A stretch of DNA of 64,000 nucleotides, taken from the NCBI GenBank assembly GCA_963699225.1, contig OY969423.1, positions 124,001 through 188,000 of the forward strand, given 5' to 3'. Below are positions 50,446-58,973 of this stretch, piece after piece. The stretch comes from VRUE01 sp963699225. Its GTDB lineage: Bacteria; Actinomycetota; Thermoleophilia; Solirubrobacterales; 70-9. The number at the start of each line of letters is the position of its first letter. Within the stretch, counting starts at the first letter, position 1. Position numbers and translations under genes: made by a program. The notes beneath the pieces are model-generated. The model saw only the letters and a list, made by a program, of their open reading frames with translations. It was not told the origin of the DNA and ran no database searches.

Positions 50446-51749
50446 GCGTCGCGCTGCCGCCCGGGCCCTCGCTGTCCGCCGAGGAGCAATCGGCGCGCTG
50501 GTCGAGCGAGCCGCTGCCCTTCCTCGAGGAGTGCAGGGAGCGCTACGGCGACACCTTCACCCTGCGCCTGCGCCACCTCGGCACCTGGGTCCTGCTCTCC
50601 GATCCCGAGGACGTCAAACGGGTCTTCTCGACCGACACCAACGACCTTGGCGTCGGCGTGCCGAACCTGGCCCTGCGGCCGGTCCTTGGCGCCCACTCGG
50701 TGATGCTGAGCGAGGAGCCCGAGCACATGGCCCGCCGCAAGCTGATGCTGCCGCGCTTCCACGGTGAGCGGATGCGCGAGGACGCCGAGATGATGACCGA
50801 GCTGGCGCGGCGCGAAGTGCGGGCCTGGCCGGTCGGCGAGCCGTTCGCGCTCTGGCCGCGGATGCAGGCGCTGACCCAGGAGGTCGTGATGCGGGCGGTC
50901 TTCGGCGACGACGAGGGCCGGCTGGACCGGCTGCGGGACCTGCTCACCGATCTGACCGCGGCGGTCAACGACGAAGAGCGTCTGCGCGAGCTTGCCGAGC
51001 GCGGCCCGCAGTGGCTCGAAGACAGCCCCGGCTGGCGCGCGGCGATGGCGCCGGTCGAAGCGGAGGTGCTGGCCGAGGCCGCGCGGCGTCGTGCGGCTGG
51101 GGAGGACGGACGCAAGGACGCGGTCTCGATCCTGATCGAGGCGCGCACTGAGGACGGCTCGCCGCTGAGCGAGAAAGAGCTGCGCGACGAATTGCTTACC
51201 CTGCTCACCGACGGCCCCACCTCGAGCTCGCTGGCCTGGGTCTTCGAGCGCCTCTTGCGCCACCCCGAGAAGCTCGCCCGCCTGCAGTCCGAACTGCTCG
51301 CCGGCGAGGGCGAGGCCTACCTCGACGCGGTGATCAAGGAGACGCTGCGCCTGCGGCCGCCGGTCTCGGTCGTCGTGCGGCGATTGCTGAAGCCGGCGAC
51401 CCTGGGCGGCTACGAACTCCCCGCCGAGACCCTGATCGCGCCCTGCGTCTACCTGATCCACCACCGCGCCGACGTCTACGAGAAGCCCGGCGAGTTCATC
51501 CCCGAGCGCTTCCTCACTCAGCGCGCCGCGGTGCCGACCTGGATCCCCTTCGGCGGCGGCGCCCGCCGCTGCCTCGCCGCCAGCTACGCCGAACAGGAGA
51601 TGAAGCGGGTGCTGCGCACCGTGCTCGAGGAGGTCGAGTTGGAGCCGGTCGAGTCCGAGGGCGAGCGGGTAACGCGGGGAGCGATCGCCTTCAGTCCGGC
51701 CCAGCACGGCCTCGTCGTCGCCAAGCCGAGGACGCACGCCTATGTCTGA
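50442..51749 (+). CDS. Cytochrome P450
   Basis: A 435-residue P450. The heme loop is IPFGGGARRCLAASYAEQEMK with the axial Cys, and KETLR is the K-helix ExxR. The I-helix reads LLTDGPTSSSLAW: the usual A-G-x-E/D-T acid-alcohol pair is replaced by Thr-Ser. No reductase or ferredoxin gene is adjacent. The start GTG 50442 overlaps the mutase stop by 4 bp. Its job is likely a tailoring oxidation in the pathway, perhaps on the aromatic amine. Confidence 0.9.
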   Translation: MSVALPPGPSLSAEEQSARWSSEPLPFLEECRERYGDTFTLRLRHLGTWVLLSDPEDVKRVFSTDTNDLGVGVPNLALRPVLGAHSVMLSEEPEHMARRKLMLPRFHGERMREDAEMMTELARREVRAWPVGEPFALWPRMQALTQEVVMRAVFGDDEGRLDRLRDLLTDLTAAVNDEERLRELAERGPQWLEDSPGWRAAMAPVEAEVLAEAARRRAAGEDGRKDAVSILIEARTEDGSPLSEKELRDELLTLLTDGPTSSSLAWVFERLLRHPEKLARLQSELLAGEGEAYLDAVIKETLRLRPPVSVVVRRLLKPATLGGYELPAETLIAPCVYLIHHRADVYEKPGEFIPERFLTQRAAVPTWIPFGGGARRCLAASYAEQEMKRVLRTVLEEVELEPVESEGERVTRGAIAFSPAQHGLVVAKPRTHAYV

Positions 51750-53058
51750 TTACGACCTGATCGTCGTCGGCGCCGGCGCCAAGGCCGCCGGGATCGCGAC
51801 CAAGGTCCACATCGCCAACAGCCTCGGCCTCGCCCGGATCTCGCTGCTGGTGATCGAGGGCACCGAGGTCGCCGCCTCCTGGAAGGGCCGCAACGGGATG
51901 ACCTCGGGCGAGGAGCCGCTGGCAGTGACCCCGATCAAGGACGTCGGTTTCCCGTACCAGAGCCACATCGAGTTCGGCGAGGCCGGCGAGGCGATCGACG
52001 CGGCGCTGGCCCAGTTCACCTGGCAGCAGCACATGATCAGCACCCGTCGCTACGCCCGCTGGGTCGACGCCGGCTCGCCCCAGGTGCGCCATCGCGATTA
52101 CGGCGAGTACCTGACCTGGGTGCTCTCGCGGGCGAGCGAGGGGGTCGAGCACCTGGCCGCCCGGGTCATCGAGGTGACGCTCGATGACGAGGGTGAGCGC
52201 TGGCTGGTCGAGGCGGAAACGACCGCGGGCAGAGAGGTGCACGCCGGCAGCGCCTTGGTCCTCACCGGCCCCGGCATCCACCGCGCCTTCCCCCACGAGC
52301 CGGCGGTGGCCGAGCGGGTCTTTCACTGCGACAGCCGTCGCGAGGAGTTCGCCCGCATCCCCGCCGGGACCCAGTGCGACGTGGCGATCGTCGGCGGCGG
52401 CGAGAGCGCGCTCAGCGCGACGATGTTCCTGCGCGGGATGCGCCCGGACTGTCGCTACACGATCTACACGCCGATGCTGCCGATGAGTCGCGGCGAGAGC
52501 TTCCTCGAGAATCGCGTCTTCTCCAACCCCGACACGGTCGAATGGGAGTCGCTCGATCAGCAGACTCGGCGCGACTTCGTCAAGCACTCCGACCGCGGCG
52601 TCTTCGACCCGCCCAGCCTGGCGGCGATCGCCTACGACGAGCGCTGCCGCTTCGTCACCGGCCGCGTCACCGACGTCGGGGAGGCGGCCGAGGGGGTGCG
52701 GCTCGAGTTCGAGGCGCCCGAAGGCGCCGGCAGCAGGGAGCACGACTTCGTCGCCAACTGCACCGGCTTCGACCTGCTGGCGCAACTGCGCACCCTCTTC
52801 CCGGCGACGGTGCGCGAGCGGATCGAGCGCAGCTGCGGCCCGATCTGGGACCAGCCGGCCGGCAGCGAGGTGCCGATCGGCCGCAACCTGGAGCTGAAGG
52901 GCCTGCGCCCCTGGCTCCACATCCCCGGCCTGGCCGGCCTCAGCCAGGGCCCCGGCTTCGCCAATCTCGGCGCCCTCGGCCTGCTCTCAAACCGGCTGCT
53001 GCAACCGCTTATGGTCGCAAATACCGAATTACTTGACAGCTATAAACCGGTCGCATAG
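51742..53058 (+). CDS. SidA/PvdA-like lysine/ornithine N-monooxygenase-type flavoprotein
   Basis: A 438-residue FAD/NADPH protein. It starts YDLIVVGAGAKAAGIATKV (FAD motif), then GFPYQSHIEF, DYGEYLTWVLSR and a second nucleotide motif CDVAIVGGGESALSATMFLRG, followed by NRVFSNPDTVEWESL. The order matches N-hydroxylating monooxygenases of ornithine or lysine (SidA, PvdA, IucD). It could hydroxylate the pathway amine. It overlaps the P450 by 8 bp and is the last gene of the coupled unit. The C-terminal 15 codons are A/T-rich and include one TTA codon. Confidence 0.82.
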   Translation: MSDYDLIVVGAGAKAAGIATKVHIANSLGLARISLLVIEGTEVAASWKGRNGMTSGEEPLAVTPIKDVGFPYQSHIEFGEAGEAIDAALAQFTWQQHMISTRRYARWVDAGSPQVRHRDYGEYLTWVLSRASEGVEHLAARVIEVTLDDEGERWLVEAETTAGREVHAGSALVLTGPGIHRAFPHEPAVAERVFHCDSRREEFARIPAGTQCDVAIVGGGESALSATMFLRGMRPDCRYTIYTPMLPMSRGESFLENRVFSNPDTVEWESLDQQTRRDFVKHSDRGVFDPPSLAAIAYDERCRFVTGRVTDVGEAAEGVRLEFEAPEGAGSREHDFVANCTGFDLLAQLRTLFPATVRERIERSCGPIWDQPAGSEVPIGRNLELKGLRPWLHIPGLAGLSQGPGFANLGALGLLSNRLLQPLMVANTELLDSYKPVA

Positions 53059-53061
53059 GGT
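53033..53061 (+). promoter_or_regulatory. Promoter for the PQQ-like lipoprotein, inside the end of the previous gene
   Basis: TTGACA at 53033-53038 and TAGGGT at 53056-53061 with a 17-base spacer match the vegetative promoter. The A/T-rich tail of the monooxygenase gene thus also serves as promoter, and transcription would start near 53068, 24 bp before the next ATG. Confidence 0.55.
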
Positions 53062-53091
53062 CGCGGCGACGACGACGAAGGCAGGGGTGCA

Positions 53092-54642
53092 ATGGAGAGT
53101 TTGAGGCGAGTGCTGGGCAAGGCGCGGGCGCGTACCGGGTTGCTTGCGATCGCGGTAGTTGCCGCTGCCTTGCTCGCCGGTTGCGGTGGGTCCTCCTCGG
53201 GGAGTAGTGAAAAGGCCAGCCTCACCGGCTCCGGCTATCCCGGGGTGGACGCAGCCAATACGCGCAACGCCACAAGCACGATCGACAGCTCCAACGTCGG
53301 CTCTCTCTCAGTGGCGTGGAAAGCGCCGATTCGCGGCGTCAGCGCCTTTGGTAGCTATGCCTCGACGCCGGTGATCGACAAGGGCGTGATCTACTCGCAG
53401 GACCTCGCCTCCAATGTGCAGGCGCTGAACCTCGAAACCGGTGAAGTGCTCTGGACGGCCTCTTTCGAACAGCCCAGCTACGGCCCCAACGGCATCGTCG
53501 TTGCCGACGGGCGGGTCTACGGCGGCACGGCGACAGAAGCCTTTGCGCTTGACCAGAAAACCGGCGCGGAGCTCTGGACGGTCCCGCTCACGCGCAACAA
53601 GCACGAGGGCATCAACATGGCACCTGGCTTCAGCGAAGGCAAGGTCTTCATCTCCACCGTCCCGGTCAATGCGGCCGAGTCATATGAAGGCGGCGGCGCC
53701 GGCGTGCTCTGGGCTCTCGACGCGAAGTCGGGCAAGAAGCTTTGGCACTTCAACACGGTGCCGCTTAGCCTCTGGGGCAACCCCAAGGTGAACTCCGGCG
53801 GCGGCGTCTGGTACCCGCCGGCGTTCGACGACAAAGGCTCTATGTATTTTGGGGTCGGCAACCCGGCGCCGTTTCCCGGCACCGGCGAAGACCCGTGGGG
53901 GTCGAGCCGCCCGGGGCCCAACCTCTACACCGACTCGCTGGTCAAGCTCGAGACCAAGACCGGCAAGCTCGACTGGTACCACCAGGTCACCCCGCACGAC
54001 ATTTACGACTGGGACTTCCAGGGGCCGCCGATCCTGATGAAAGCGGGCGGCAAGCCGATCGTCGCGGCGGCGGGAAAGTCCGGGATCGTGCTCGCGGCCG
54101 ATCCCCAGAGCGGCAAGATCCTCTGGCAGACGAAGGTCGGCAGGCACAGCGGCAACGACGACGACGGCCTGCTGGCGATGCGCGGCGAAGAGTCGAAGAT
54201 CAAGACCCCGGCCACCGTGTATCCGGGGGCGCTGGGCGGCGTGATCGCCCCGATGTCCACCAACGGCTCGAGCCTCTTCGTACCGGTGGTGAACAGTCCC
54301 CAGGAAATAGTTTCAGGCAGCGAAAAAGAAGAACCGGGCCCGTCGACCGGTGAAATCGTCGCCCTCGATGCCGCCACGGGCAAGGTCATCTGGAAAGAAG
54401 AAACGGCCAGCCCCGCCTTCGGCGCGACCACGGCCGCCAACGACCTCGTCTTCGCCACCACTTACGAAGGCACGCTCTCGGCCTACGACGCCAAGACCGG
54501 CCAGGTCGTCTGGCGCGAAAAGCTGCCGGCCGGGAGCAATTCCGGGGTGATGCTCAACGGCGACACCCTGATCGCGCCGGCCGGTATTGCCGCCGCGGCC
54601 GGCCAGACGGCGCAGATACTCGCCTTCCGCGCCGGCGGATAG
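53092..54642 (+). CDS. PQQ-like beta-propeller lipoprotein
   Basis: A 516-residue lipoprotein (lipobox LLAGC after residue 20) with an eight-bladed quinoprotein-type propeller. Repeats such as QALNLETGEVLWT, FALDQKTGAELWT, WALDAKSGKKLWH, VKLETKTGKLDWYHQVTPHDIYDWDFQGPPIL, VALDAATGKVIWK and YDAKTGQVVW are visible. VTPHDIYDWDFQGPP resembles PQQ-dependent alcohol dehydrogenases, but the vicinal Cys pair and cytochrome domain are not seen, so PQQ use is doubtful. It has its own promoter and is separated from the operon by only 33 bp. Confidence 0.78.
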   Translation: MESLRRVLGKARARTGLLAIAVVAAALLAGCGGSSSGSSEKASLTGSGYPGVDAANTRNATSTIDSSNVGSLSVAWKAPIRGVSAFGSYASTPVIDKGVIYSQDLASNVQALNLETGEVLWTASFEQPSYGPNGIVVADGRVYGGTATEAFALDQKTGAELWTVPLTRNKHEGINMAPGFSEGKVFISTVPVNAAESYEGGGAGVLWALDAKSGKKLWHFNTVPLSLWGNPKVNSGGGVWYPPAFDDKGSMYFGVGNPAPFPGTGEDPWGSSRPGPNLYTDSLVKLETKTGKLDWYHQVTPHDIYDWDFQGPPILMKAGGKPIVAAAGKSGIVLAADPQSGKILWQTKVGRHSGNDDDGLLAMRGEESKIKTPATVYPGALGGVIAPMSTNGSSLFVPVVNSPQEIVSGSEKEEPGPSTGEIVALDAATGKVIWKEETASPAFGATTAANDLVFATTYEGTLSAYDAKTGQVVWREKLPAGSNSGVMLNGDTLIAPAGIAAAAGQTAQILAFRAGG

Positions 54643-54829
54643 CGACCCGGTCGGACTTGGCGAAACCCCCGCGCACGTCTGGCGGCGGCGGACGCTGCGC
54701 GGTACGGCGTCCTCAGTCGGCCAAATAGCGCTGCTATTCGGCCTCCCTGCGTCCTTGTCCCGCTTGGTCCGGCGCCCGCCAGCCGCACACGCGGGTTTCG
54801 CCAATCCCGACCAGGTCGCTCGCTACTAG
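54643..54829. other. 187-bp gene-free stretch
   Basis: Between the convergent lipoprotein and carbonic anhydrase genes. I see no gene and no convincing hairpin. Confidence 0.4.
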
Positions 54830-55324
54830 CTAGGCCGCCACCTCGCGCAGGCGGTGGCTGTCGACGTCATAGACGAAGCCACGGATCGCGTCGCGGTGGG
54901 GGATGAAGGCGGAGCGCCGCACGCGCAGGATCGACTGACGCACGTCGGCGTCGAGGTCTTTGAACGACTCGATCGCGAAAGAGGGGGAGACGCCGGTCTC
55001 TTCGCGCAGCTCGGCGCGGAAGCCGTCGTCGCTGATCTTTTCCATACCGCAGTCGGAGTGATGGATCAGCATCACCTCGCGGGTGCCGAGCAGCCGCTGT
55101 GAGATCGCCAGCGAGCGGATCACGTCGTCGGTGATCAGGCCGCCGGCGTTGCGCAGGACGTGCGCCTCGCCGTTGCCGAGTCCGAGCGCGGCGAAGACGT
55201 CGAGGCGCGAATCCATGCAGGTGACGATCGCCAGCTCGCGGCTTGGGCGCACGTCCAGGTGGCGTTCGGGCAGGGAGTCGGCGAACTCCTCGTTTTGCGC
55301 GATCAGCTGGTCGATGACGCTCAT
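54830..55324 (-). CDS. Beta-class carbonic anhydrase
   Basis: A 164-residue zinc enzyme that interconverts CO2 and bicarbonate. LAIVTCMDSRLDVFAALGL provides one Cys and the Asp-Arg pair, and VMLIHHSDCGMEKISDD provides the zinc-binding His and Cys. Size and motif fit the short beta-type. ATG 55324 gives the family N terminus. It is divergent from the PucR gene. Confidence 0.92.
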   Translation of the reverse strand: MSVIDQLIAQNEEFADSLPERHLDVRPSRELAIVTCMDSRLDVFAALGLGNGEAHVLRNAGGLITDDVIRSLAISQRLLGTREVMLIHHSDCGMEKISDDGFRAELREETGVSPSFAIESFKDLDADVRQSILRVRRSAFIPHRDAIRGFVYDVDSHRLREVAA

Positions 55325-55396
55325 CTCGCGGACCCTAGAGGACGGGTGGTAGCGGGGGCGAGTTGACAGCGATCGAGATGGCGTACTACCTTGTGT

Positions 55397-56611
55397 ATGC
55401 GGAGAGGGGGCCAATGCGGTTTGGAAGCACTGCACGATATCCGGGCTGAGCTCGTCGCCCGATTGCGGGCGCGTTCTGCTGAGATCGAAGACACGGTCTA
55501 CAACCAGGTCCGTCGGATGGCGGATCCGGTCGAAAGGGACGATCCCGAGTACCGCGCCTACCTGCGTGCCACGGTGGCCGAGGCGATCGACTACGCGCTG
55601 CTGGGCATCGAGCGGGGTGAGGACTGGGAAGGCCCGATCCCGGAGGCGGCGATGGTGCAGGCGCGCCGGGCGGCTCGCACCGGGGTCAGGCTGGACGCGG
55701 TCCTGAGGCGCTACGCGGCCGGCGATCGCCTGGTCAGCGAGTTCGTCGTCGACGAGGCGGCCCAGCTGCCCAACGAGGCGATGCGCCCGCTCGTGCGAGC
55801 CGTGGGCCCGCACGTCGACCGGATGATGGCAGCGGTCGCGACCGAGTACATGGACGAGCTGGAGCGGAGCCGGCGCTCGCCGGCCCAGCGGGTCGCCGAA
55901 CGGGTGCAGCGCTTGCTCGCCGCCGACTCGCCTGTCGACGCGGCTCGGCTCGACTACGAACTCGACGCCTGGCACCTGGGCCTGGTCATCACCAGCTCCC
56001 GCCCCGACGTCGCCGCCCGCACCCTGTCGGCCGGCCTCAGCCGCCAGTTGCTGGTGGTGCCGCAGGGCGACGACGGCGCTTGGGCCTGGCTCGGCGGCCG
56101 CGAGCGGCTTGCCGTGATCGAGGTCGAGCGCTACCTGGCCACCGGTGCCCTCGGGGACGTGACGCTGGCCGTTGGGGAGCCGCGCTTTGGGCTCGAGGGC
56201 TGGCGCCTCACCCACTACGAGGCGAGGGCGGCCCAGCAGGTGATGCTGCGCCGGCCGCACCCCTTCATCCAGGCCAGCGACGTGGTGCTGCTCGCCGCGG
56301 TCTTGCGCGACGAGCTGCTGGCCAAGTCGCTGCGCGAGACCTACCTCGCCCCGCTCGATGAACACGGCGACACGGGCCTCGGCCTGCGCGAGACGCTGCG
56401 GGCCTATTTTGACGCCGGTTTCAACGCGGCGACCGCGGCGGCTGCGCTGGAAGTCGATCGGCACACGGTTCAGCGTCGCCTGCGCAAGGTCGAGGAGGCG
56501 CTGGGCCGGCTGCTGCACTCCTGCCACGCTGAGCTCGAGGTCGCCCTCGTGCTCGAGGAGCTCGACGAAGAGGTCTCGCGGCCGAGCCTGCCCGCCGTCG
56601 GAAGTGGGTAG
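55397..56611 (+). CDS. PucR/CdaR-type transcriptional regulator
   Basis: A 404-residue regulator. The N-terminal half is helical (AVLRRYAAGDRLVSEFVVDEA), the middle is a GGDEF-like fold of the PucR type, and the C terminus has LRETLRAYFDAGFNAATAAAALEVDRHTVQRRLRKVEEALG, the PucR helix-turn-helix. The start is uncertain: ATG 55397 is used, but TTG 55391 and TTG 55421 are possible. It may control neighbouring genes; the ligand is unknown. Confidence 0.82.
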   Translation: MRRGGQCGLEALHDIRAELVARLRARSAEIEDTVYNQVRRMADPVERDDPEYRAYLRATVAEAIDYALLGIERGEDWEGPIPEAAMVQARRAARTGVRLDAVLRRYAAGDRLVSEFVVDEAAQLPNEAMRPLVRAVGPHVDRMMAAVATEYMDELERSRRSPAQRVAERVQRLLAADSPVDAARLDYELDAWHLGLVITSSRPDVAARTLSAGLSRQLLVVPQGDDGAWAWLGGRERLAVIEVERYLATGALGDVTLAVGEPRFGLEGWRLTHYEARAAQQVMLRRPHPFIQASDVVLLAAVLRDELLAKSLRETYLAPLDEHGDTGLGLRETLRAYFDAGFNAATAAAALEVDRHTVQRRLRKVEEALGRLLHSCHAELEVALVLEELDEEVSRPSLPAVGSG

Positions 56612-56788
56612 GACAAAGGCCCGTCAGGCACGCGATGGGACACTTTGGCGTCCTGGGAGTCCTGCGCGCACCATATTGGTGTAGCGGCGTCTGAACCCTT
56701 TCTGTACATCTATTCATGCAGTGGGAGGCGAGGCGCACTCGACCGCGAGTGCCCTGGTCGTGTCAGCAAAAGCGGCGAGGCAAGGGTC
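56612..56788. other. 177-bp gene-free stretch upstream of the LmbU-like gene
   Basis: Mixed sequence with a modestly A/T-rich part around 56696-56720 (CTTTCTGTACATCTATTCATG) that could hold a promoter for the gene at 56789. No clear -35 can be fixed. Confidence 0.3.
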
Positions 56789-57385
56789 ATGTCAGGGTCC
56801 CCAGAGATCGTTCAAGCGATTCCGGTTCCGGCACCCATTTCTGCGGGTGATACGGCTGCGTCAAGGCTCGAACCGGGCGGCGCTGAGCGGCGCCCGGTCT
56901 CGGGGATCTCGAAGGTCGCCTGGGTGCCAGCAGCGGACCTCGGGCAGGCGGAGTGGCTCTCGACCGGTCGGCGCCTGGGGGCTATTGGACGCTGCAGCCA
57001 GTGGTGGATCGGCGACTGGATCCGCTTCGGCACCGCTCGCTGGGGCGAGAAGTACACCGAGGCGGCGCGGGTCACTGGCTATGACGTCGCCAGCCTGCGC
57101 AACATGGCCTGGGTGGCCGCGCAATTCGACCCGTCACTACGTAGTGACAAGCTCAGCTGGAGCCATCACGTCCTGCTGGCGCCGCTGACAGAGGACGAGC
57201 AGCATCGCTGGATCGCGCAGGCAGTAGAGCAGCGTCTCTCGGTCGCCGACCTGCGCCTCGAGCTGCGCGCCAGGCGCCATCGGGATCTCGAGGAGGAGCG
57301 AGGGTCGGCAGGTGTAGGGCCCCCGCGGGAGGGAGTAGGGGTATGTCCGCATTGTGGTCACGCACTGAGCGAGTCGGGCGCCTAG
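56789..57385 (+). CDS. LmbU-like transcriptional regulator
   Basis: A 198-residue protein. WLSTGRRLGAIGRCSQWWIGDWIRFGTARWGEKY with AARVTGYDVASLRNMAWVAAQF and LSWSHHVLLAPLTEDEQHRW follow the pattern of LmbU, the cluster-situated regulator of lincomycin biosynthesis, and related actinobacterial proteins. The last residues include VCPHCGHAL, a CxxC pair. Its place before the PKS region fits a pathway-specific regulator, although the 22-bp gap to the next gene is all that links them. ATG 56789 was chosen. Confidence 0.6.
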   Translation: MSGSPEIVQAIPVPAPISAGDTAASRLEPGGAERRPVSGISKVAWVPAADLGQAEWLSTGRRLGAIGRCSQWWIGDWIRFGTARWGEKYTEAARVTGYDVASLRNMAWVAAQFDPSLRSDKLSWSHHVLLAPLTEDEQHRWIAQAVEQRLSVADLRLELRARRHRDLEEERGSAGVGPPREGVGVCPHCGHALSESGA

Positions 57386-57401
57386 CCGGCGCGAGTTGCG
57401 G

Positions 57402-58241
57402 GTGAGCCCTCGCCTCTTCGCGGTCAGCGATCTGCACGTCGATCACCCCGAGAACCGCGAGCTCGTCGAGGGCATGCACCCAGAGTCGGCGGGCGACTGG
57501 CTGATCGTCGCCGGCGACGTGGCCGACGGCGAGGCGGGCATTGAGTGGGCCCTGCGCCTGCTCGCAGATCGCTACGAGCGGGTGATCTGGGCCCCTGGCA
57601 ACCACGAGCTACTCACCTATCGCGACGATCCGCTGCGGCTGCGCGGCGAGCGTCGCTACGCGCACCTGGTCGAGCTCTGCCGGCGGATCGGTGTCGCCAC
57701 CCCCGAGGACCCGTTCCCGCTCTGGGAGGGGCCCGATGGACCGGTGCTTCTGGCACCTCTCTTCCTGCTCTACGACTACTCGTTCGGCCTCAACGTCGCG
57801 CCGACCAAGGCGGAGGCGCTGCGGCGTGCGCACGAGGTCGGCGTCGTCTGCGTCGACGAGTACCTCCTGCACCCCGATCCCTTCCCCAGTCGCGAGGCCT
57901 GGTGCGCGAGCCGGGTTGCCGCGACCGAGCGGCGGCTGGCGGCGGCGGACCCGGAGCTGCCGACGGTCCTGATCAACCACTTCCCGCTGATCGCCGAGCC
58001 GACCCGGGTGCTTCGCCATCCCGAGTTCGCCCAGTGGTGCGGCACGGTCGCGACCGCGGATTGGCACCGCCGTTTCCGCGCCACCGCAGTCGTCTACGGG
58101 CACCTGCACATCCCGCGCACGACCTGGCACGACGGCGTGCGCTTCGAGGAGGTCTCGCTCGGATACCCGCGCGAGCGGGCGCGCTGGCCCAGCTGGATCG
58201 GCCGGCCGCGGGAGGTCCTGCCGGGGGCCGGGCATGCTTGA
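57402..58241 (+). CDS. Metallophosphoesterase
   Basis: A 279-residue calcineurin-like phosphoesterase. The metal-binding motifs appear in order: FAVSDLHVDHPENR, VAGDVADGE, APGNHELL, LINHFPLI and VYGHLHIPR. Substrate unknown. GTG 57402 is used; TTG 57396 is possible. Its end overlaps the phosphopantetheinyl transferase by 8 bp, so they are coupled; a similar pairing occurs in other actinobacterial biosynthetic loci. Confidence 0.85.
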   Translation: MSPRLFAVSDLHVDHPENRELVEGMHPESAGDWLIVAGDVADGEAGIEWALRLLADRYERVIWAPGNHELLTYRDDPLRLRGERRYAHLVELCRRIGVATPEDPFPLWEGPDGPVLLAPLFLLYDYSFGLNVAPTKAEALRRAHEVGVVCVDEYLLHPDPFPSREAWCASRVAATERRLAAADPELPTVLINHFPLIAEPTRVLRHPEFAQWCGTVATADWHRRFRATAVVYGHLHIPRTTWHDGVRFEEVSLGYPRERARWPSWIGRPREVLPGAGHA

Positions 58242-58890
58242 GCAAATCCTGCCCGATGCCGCCGTAGTCATCGCTACGACCGGCGAGCGCGAGGTCGAGC
58301 TGTTCGCCGAGGAGAAGCTGGCGGTCGGCAACGCGGTCGAGGTGCGCCGCCGCGAGTTCGTCACCGCACGGGCCTGCGCGCGCGAGGCGCTGGCGCAGCT
58401 CGGTCATCCCGACCAGCCGGTGCCGGCCGGCGCGCGCGGCGAGCCGCTCTGGCCGGCGGAGATCGTCGGCAGCATCACTCACTGCAGCGGCTACCGGGCC
58501 TGCGCGGTCGCGCCGCTGAGCGAGTTGATCACGATCGGGGTCGACGCCGAGGTCGGCGAGCCGCTCCCGGCCGGACTGATCGGCGACATCGCCCTGCCCG
58601 AGGAGCGGCGCTGGATCGAGCTGGCCGCGGCCGAGGATCCCACGGTCAGCTGGGACCGCCTGCTCTTCAGCATCAAGGAGTCGATCTACAAGGCCTGGTT
58701 CCCGCTGACGCGGAGCTGGCTCGGATTCGAGGACGCCAGCGTCGCGATCGACCGCTCGCGCGGAACCTTCTCCGCCAGCCTGCTGGTGCCGGGACCAACC
58801 CTGGGTGGGCGCAAGCTCGATGGCTTCAGCGGCCGCTGGCTTGCCGCCGACGGCCTGCTTCTCAGTGCGATCGCCCTGCCGGCGCGCTGA
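58234..58890 (+). CDS. 4'-Phosphopantetheinyl transferase (Sfp/EntD type)
   Basis: A 218-residue enzyme that moves the phosphopantetheine arm from CoA to carrier-protein serines. GVDAEVGEPLP gives the magnesium-binding Asp-x-Glu and FSIKESIYKAWFPLTR gives the (F/W)SxKESxxK signature. An EntD-like N-terminal block (SITHCSGYRACAVAP) is present. It precedes the PKS gene by 83 bp and would activate its ACPs. Confidence 0.88.
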   Translation: MLEQILPDAAVVIATTGEREVELFAEEKLAVGNAVEVRRREFVTARACAREALAQLGHPDQPVPAGARGEPLWPAEIVGSITHCSGYRACAVAPLSELITIGVDAEVGEPLPAGLIGDIALPEERRWIELAAAEDPTVSWDRLLFSIKESIYKAWFPLTRSWLGFEDASVAIDRSRGTFSASLLVPGPTLGGRKLDGFSGRWLAADGLLLSAIALPAR

Positions 58891-58973
58891 TCGTCGCAGC
58901 GGTTTTTGGGTTTCGCACCAGCTGCGAACTAGGGTGTTTTCGCTGCACCTGTGAACAGCCTAGGGAGGGTTTG

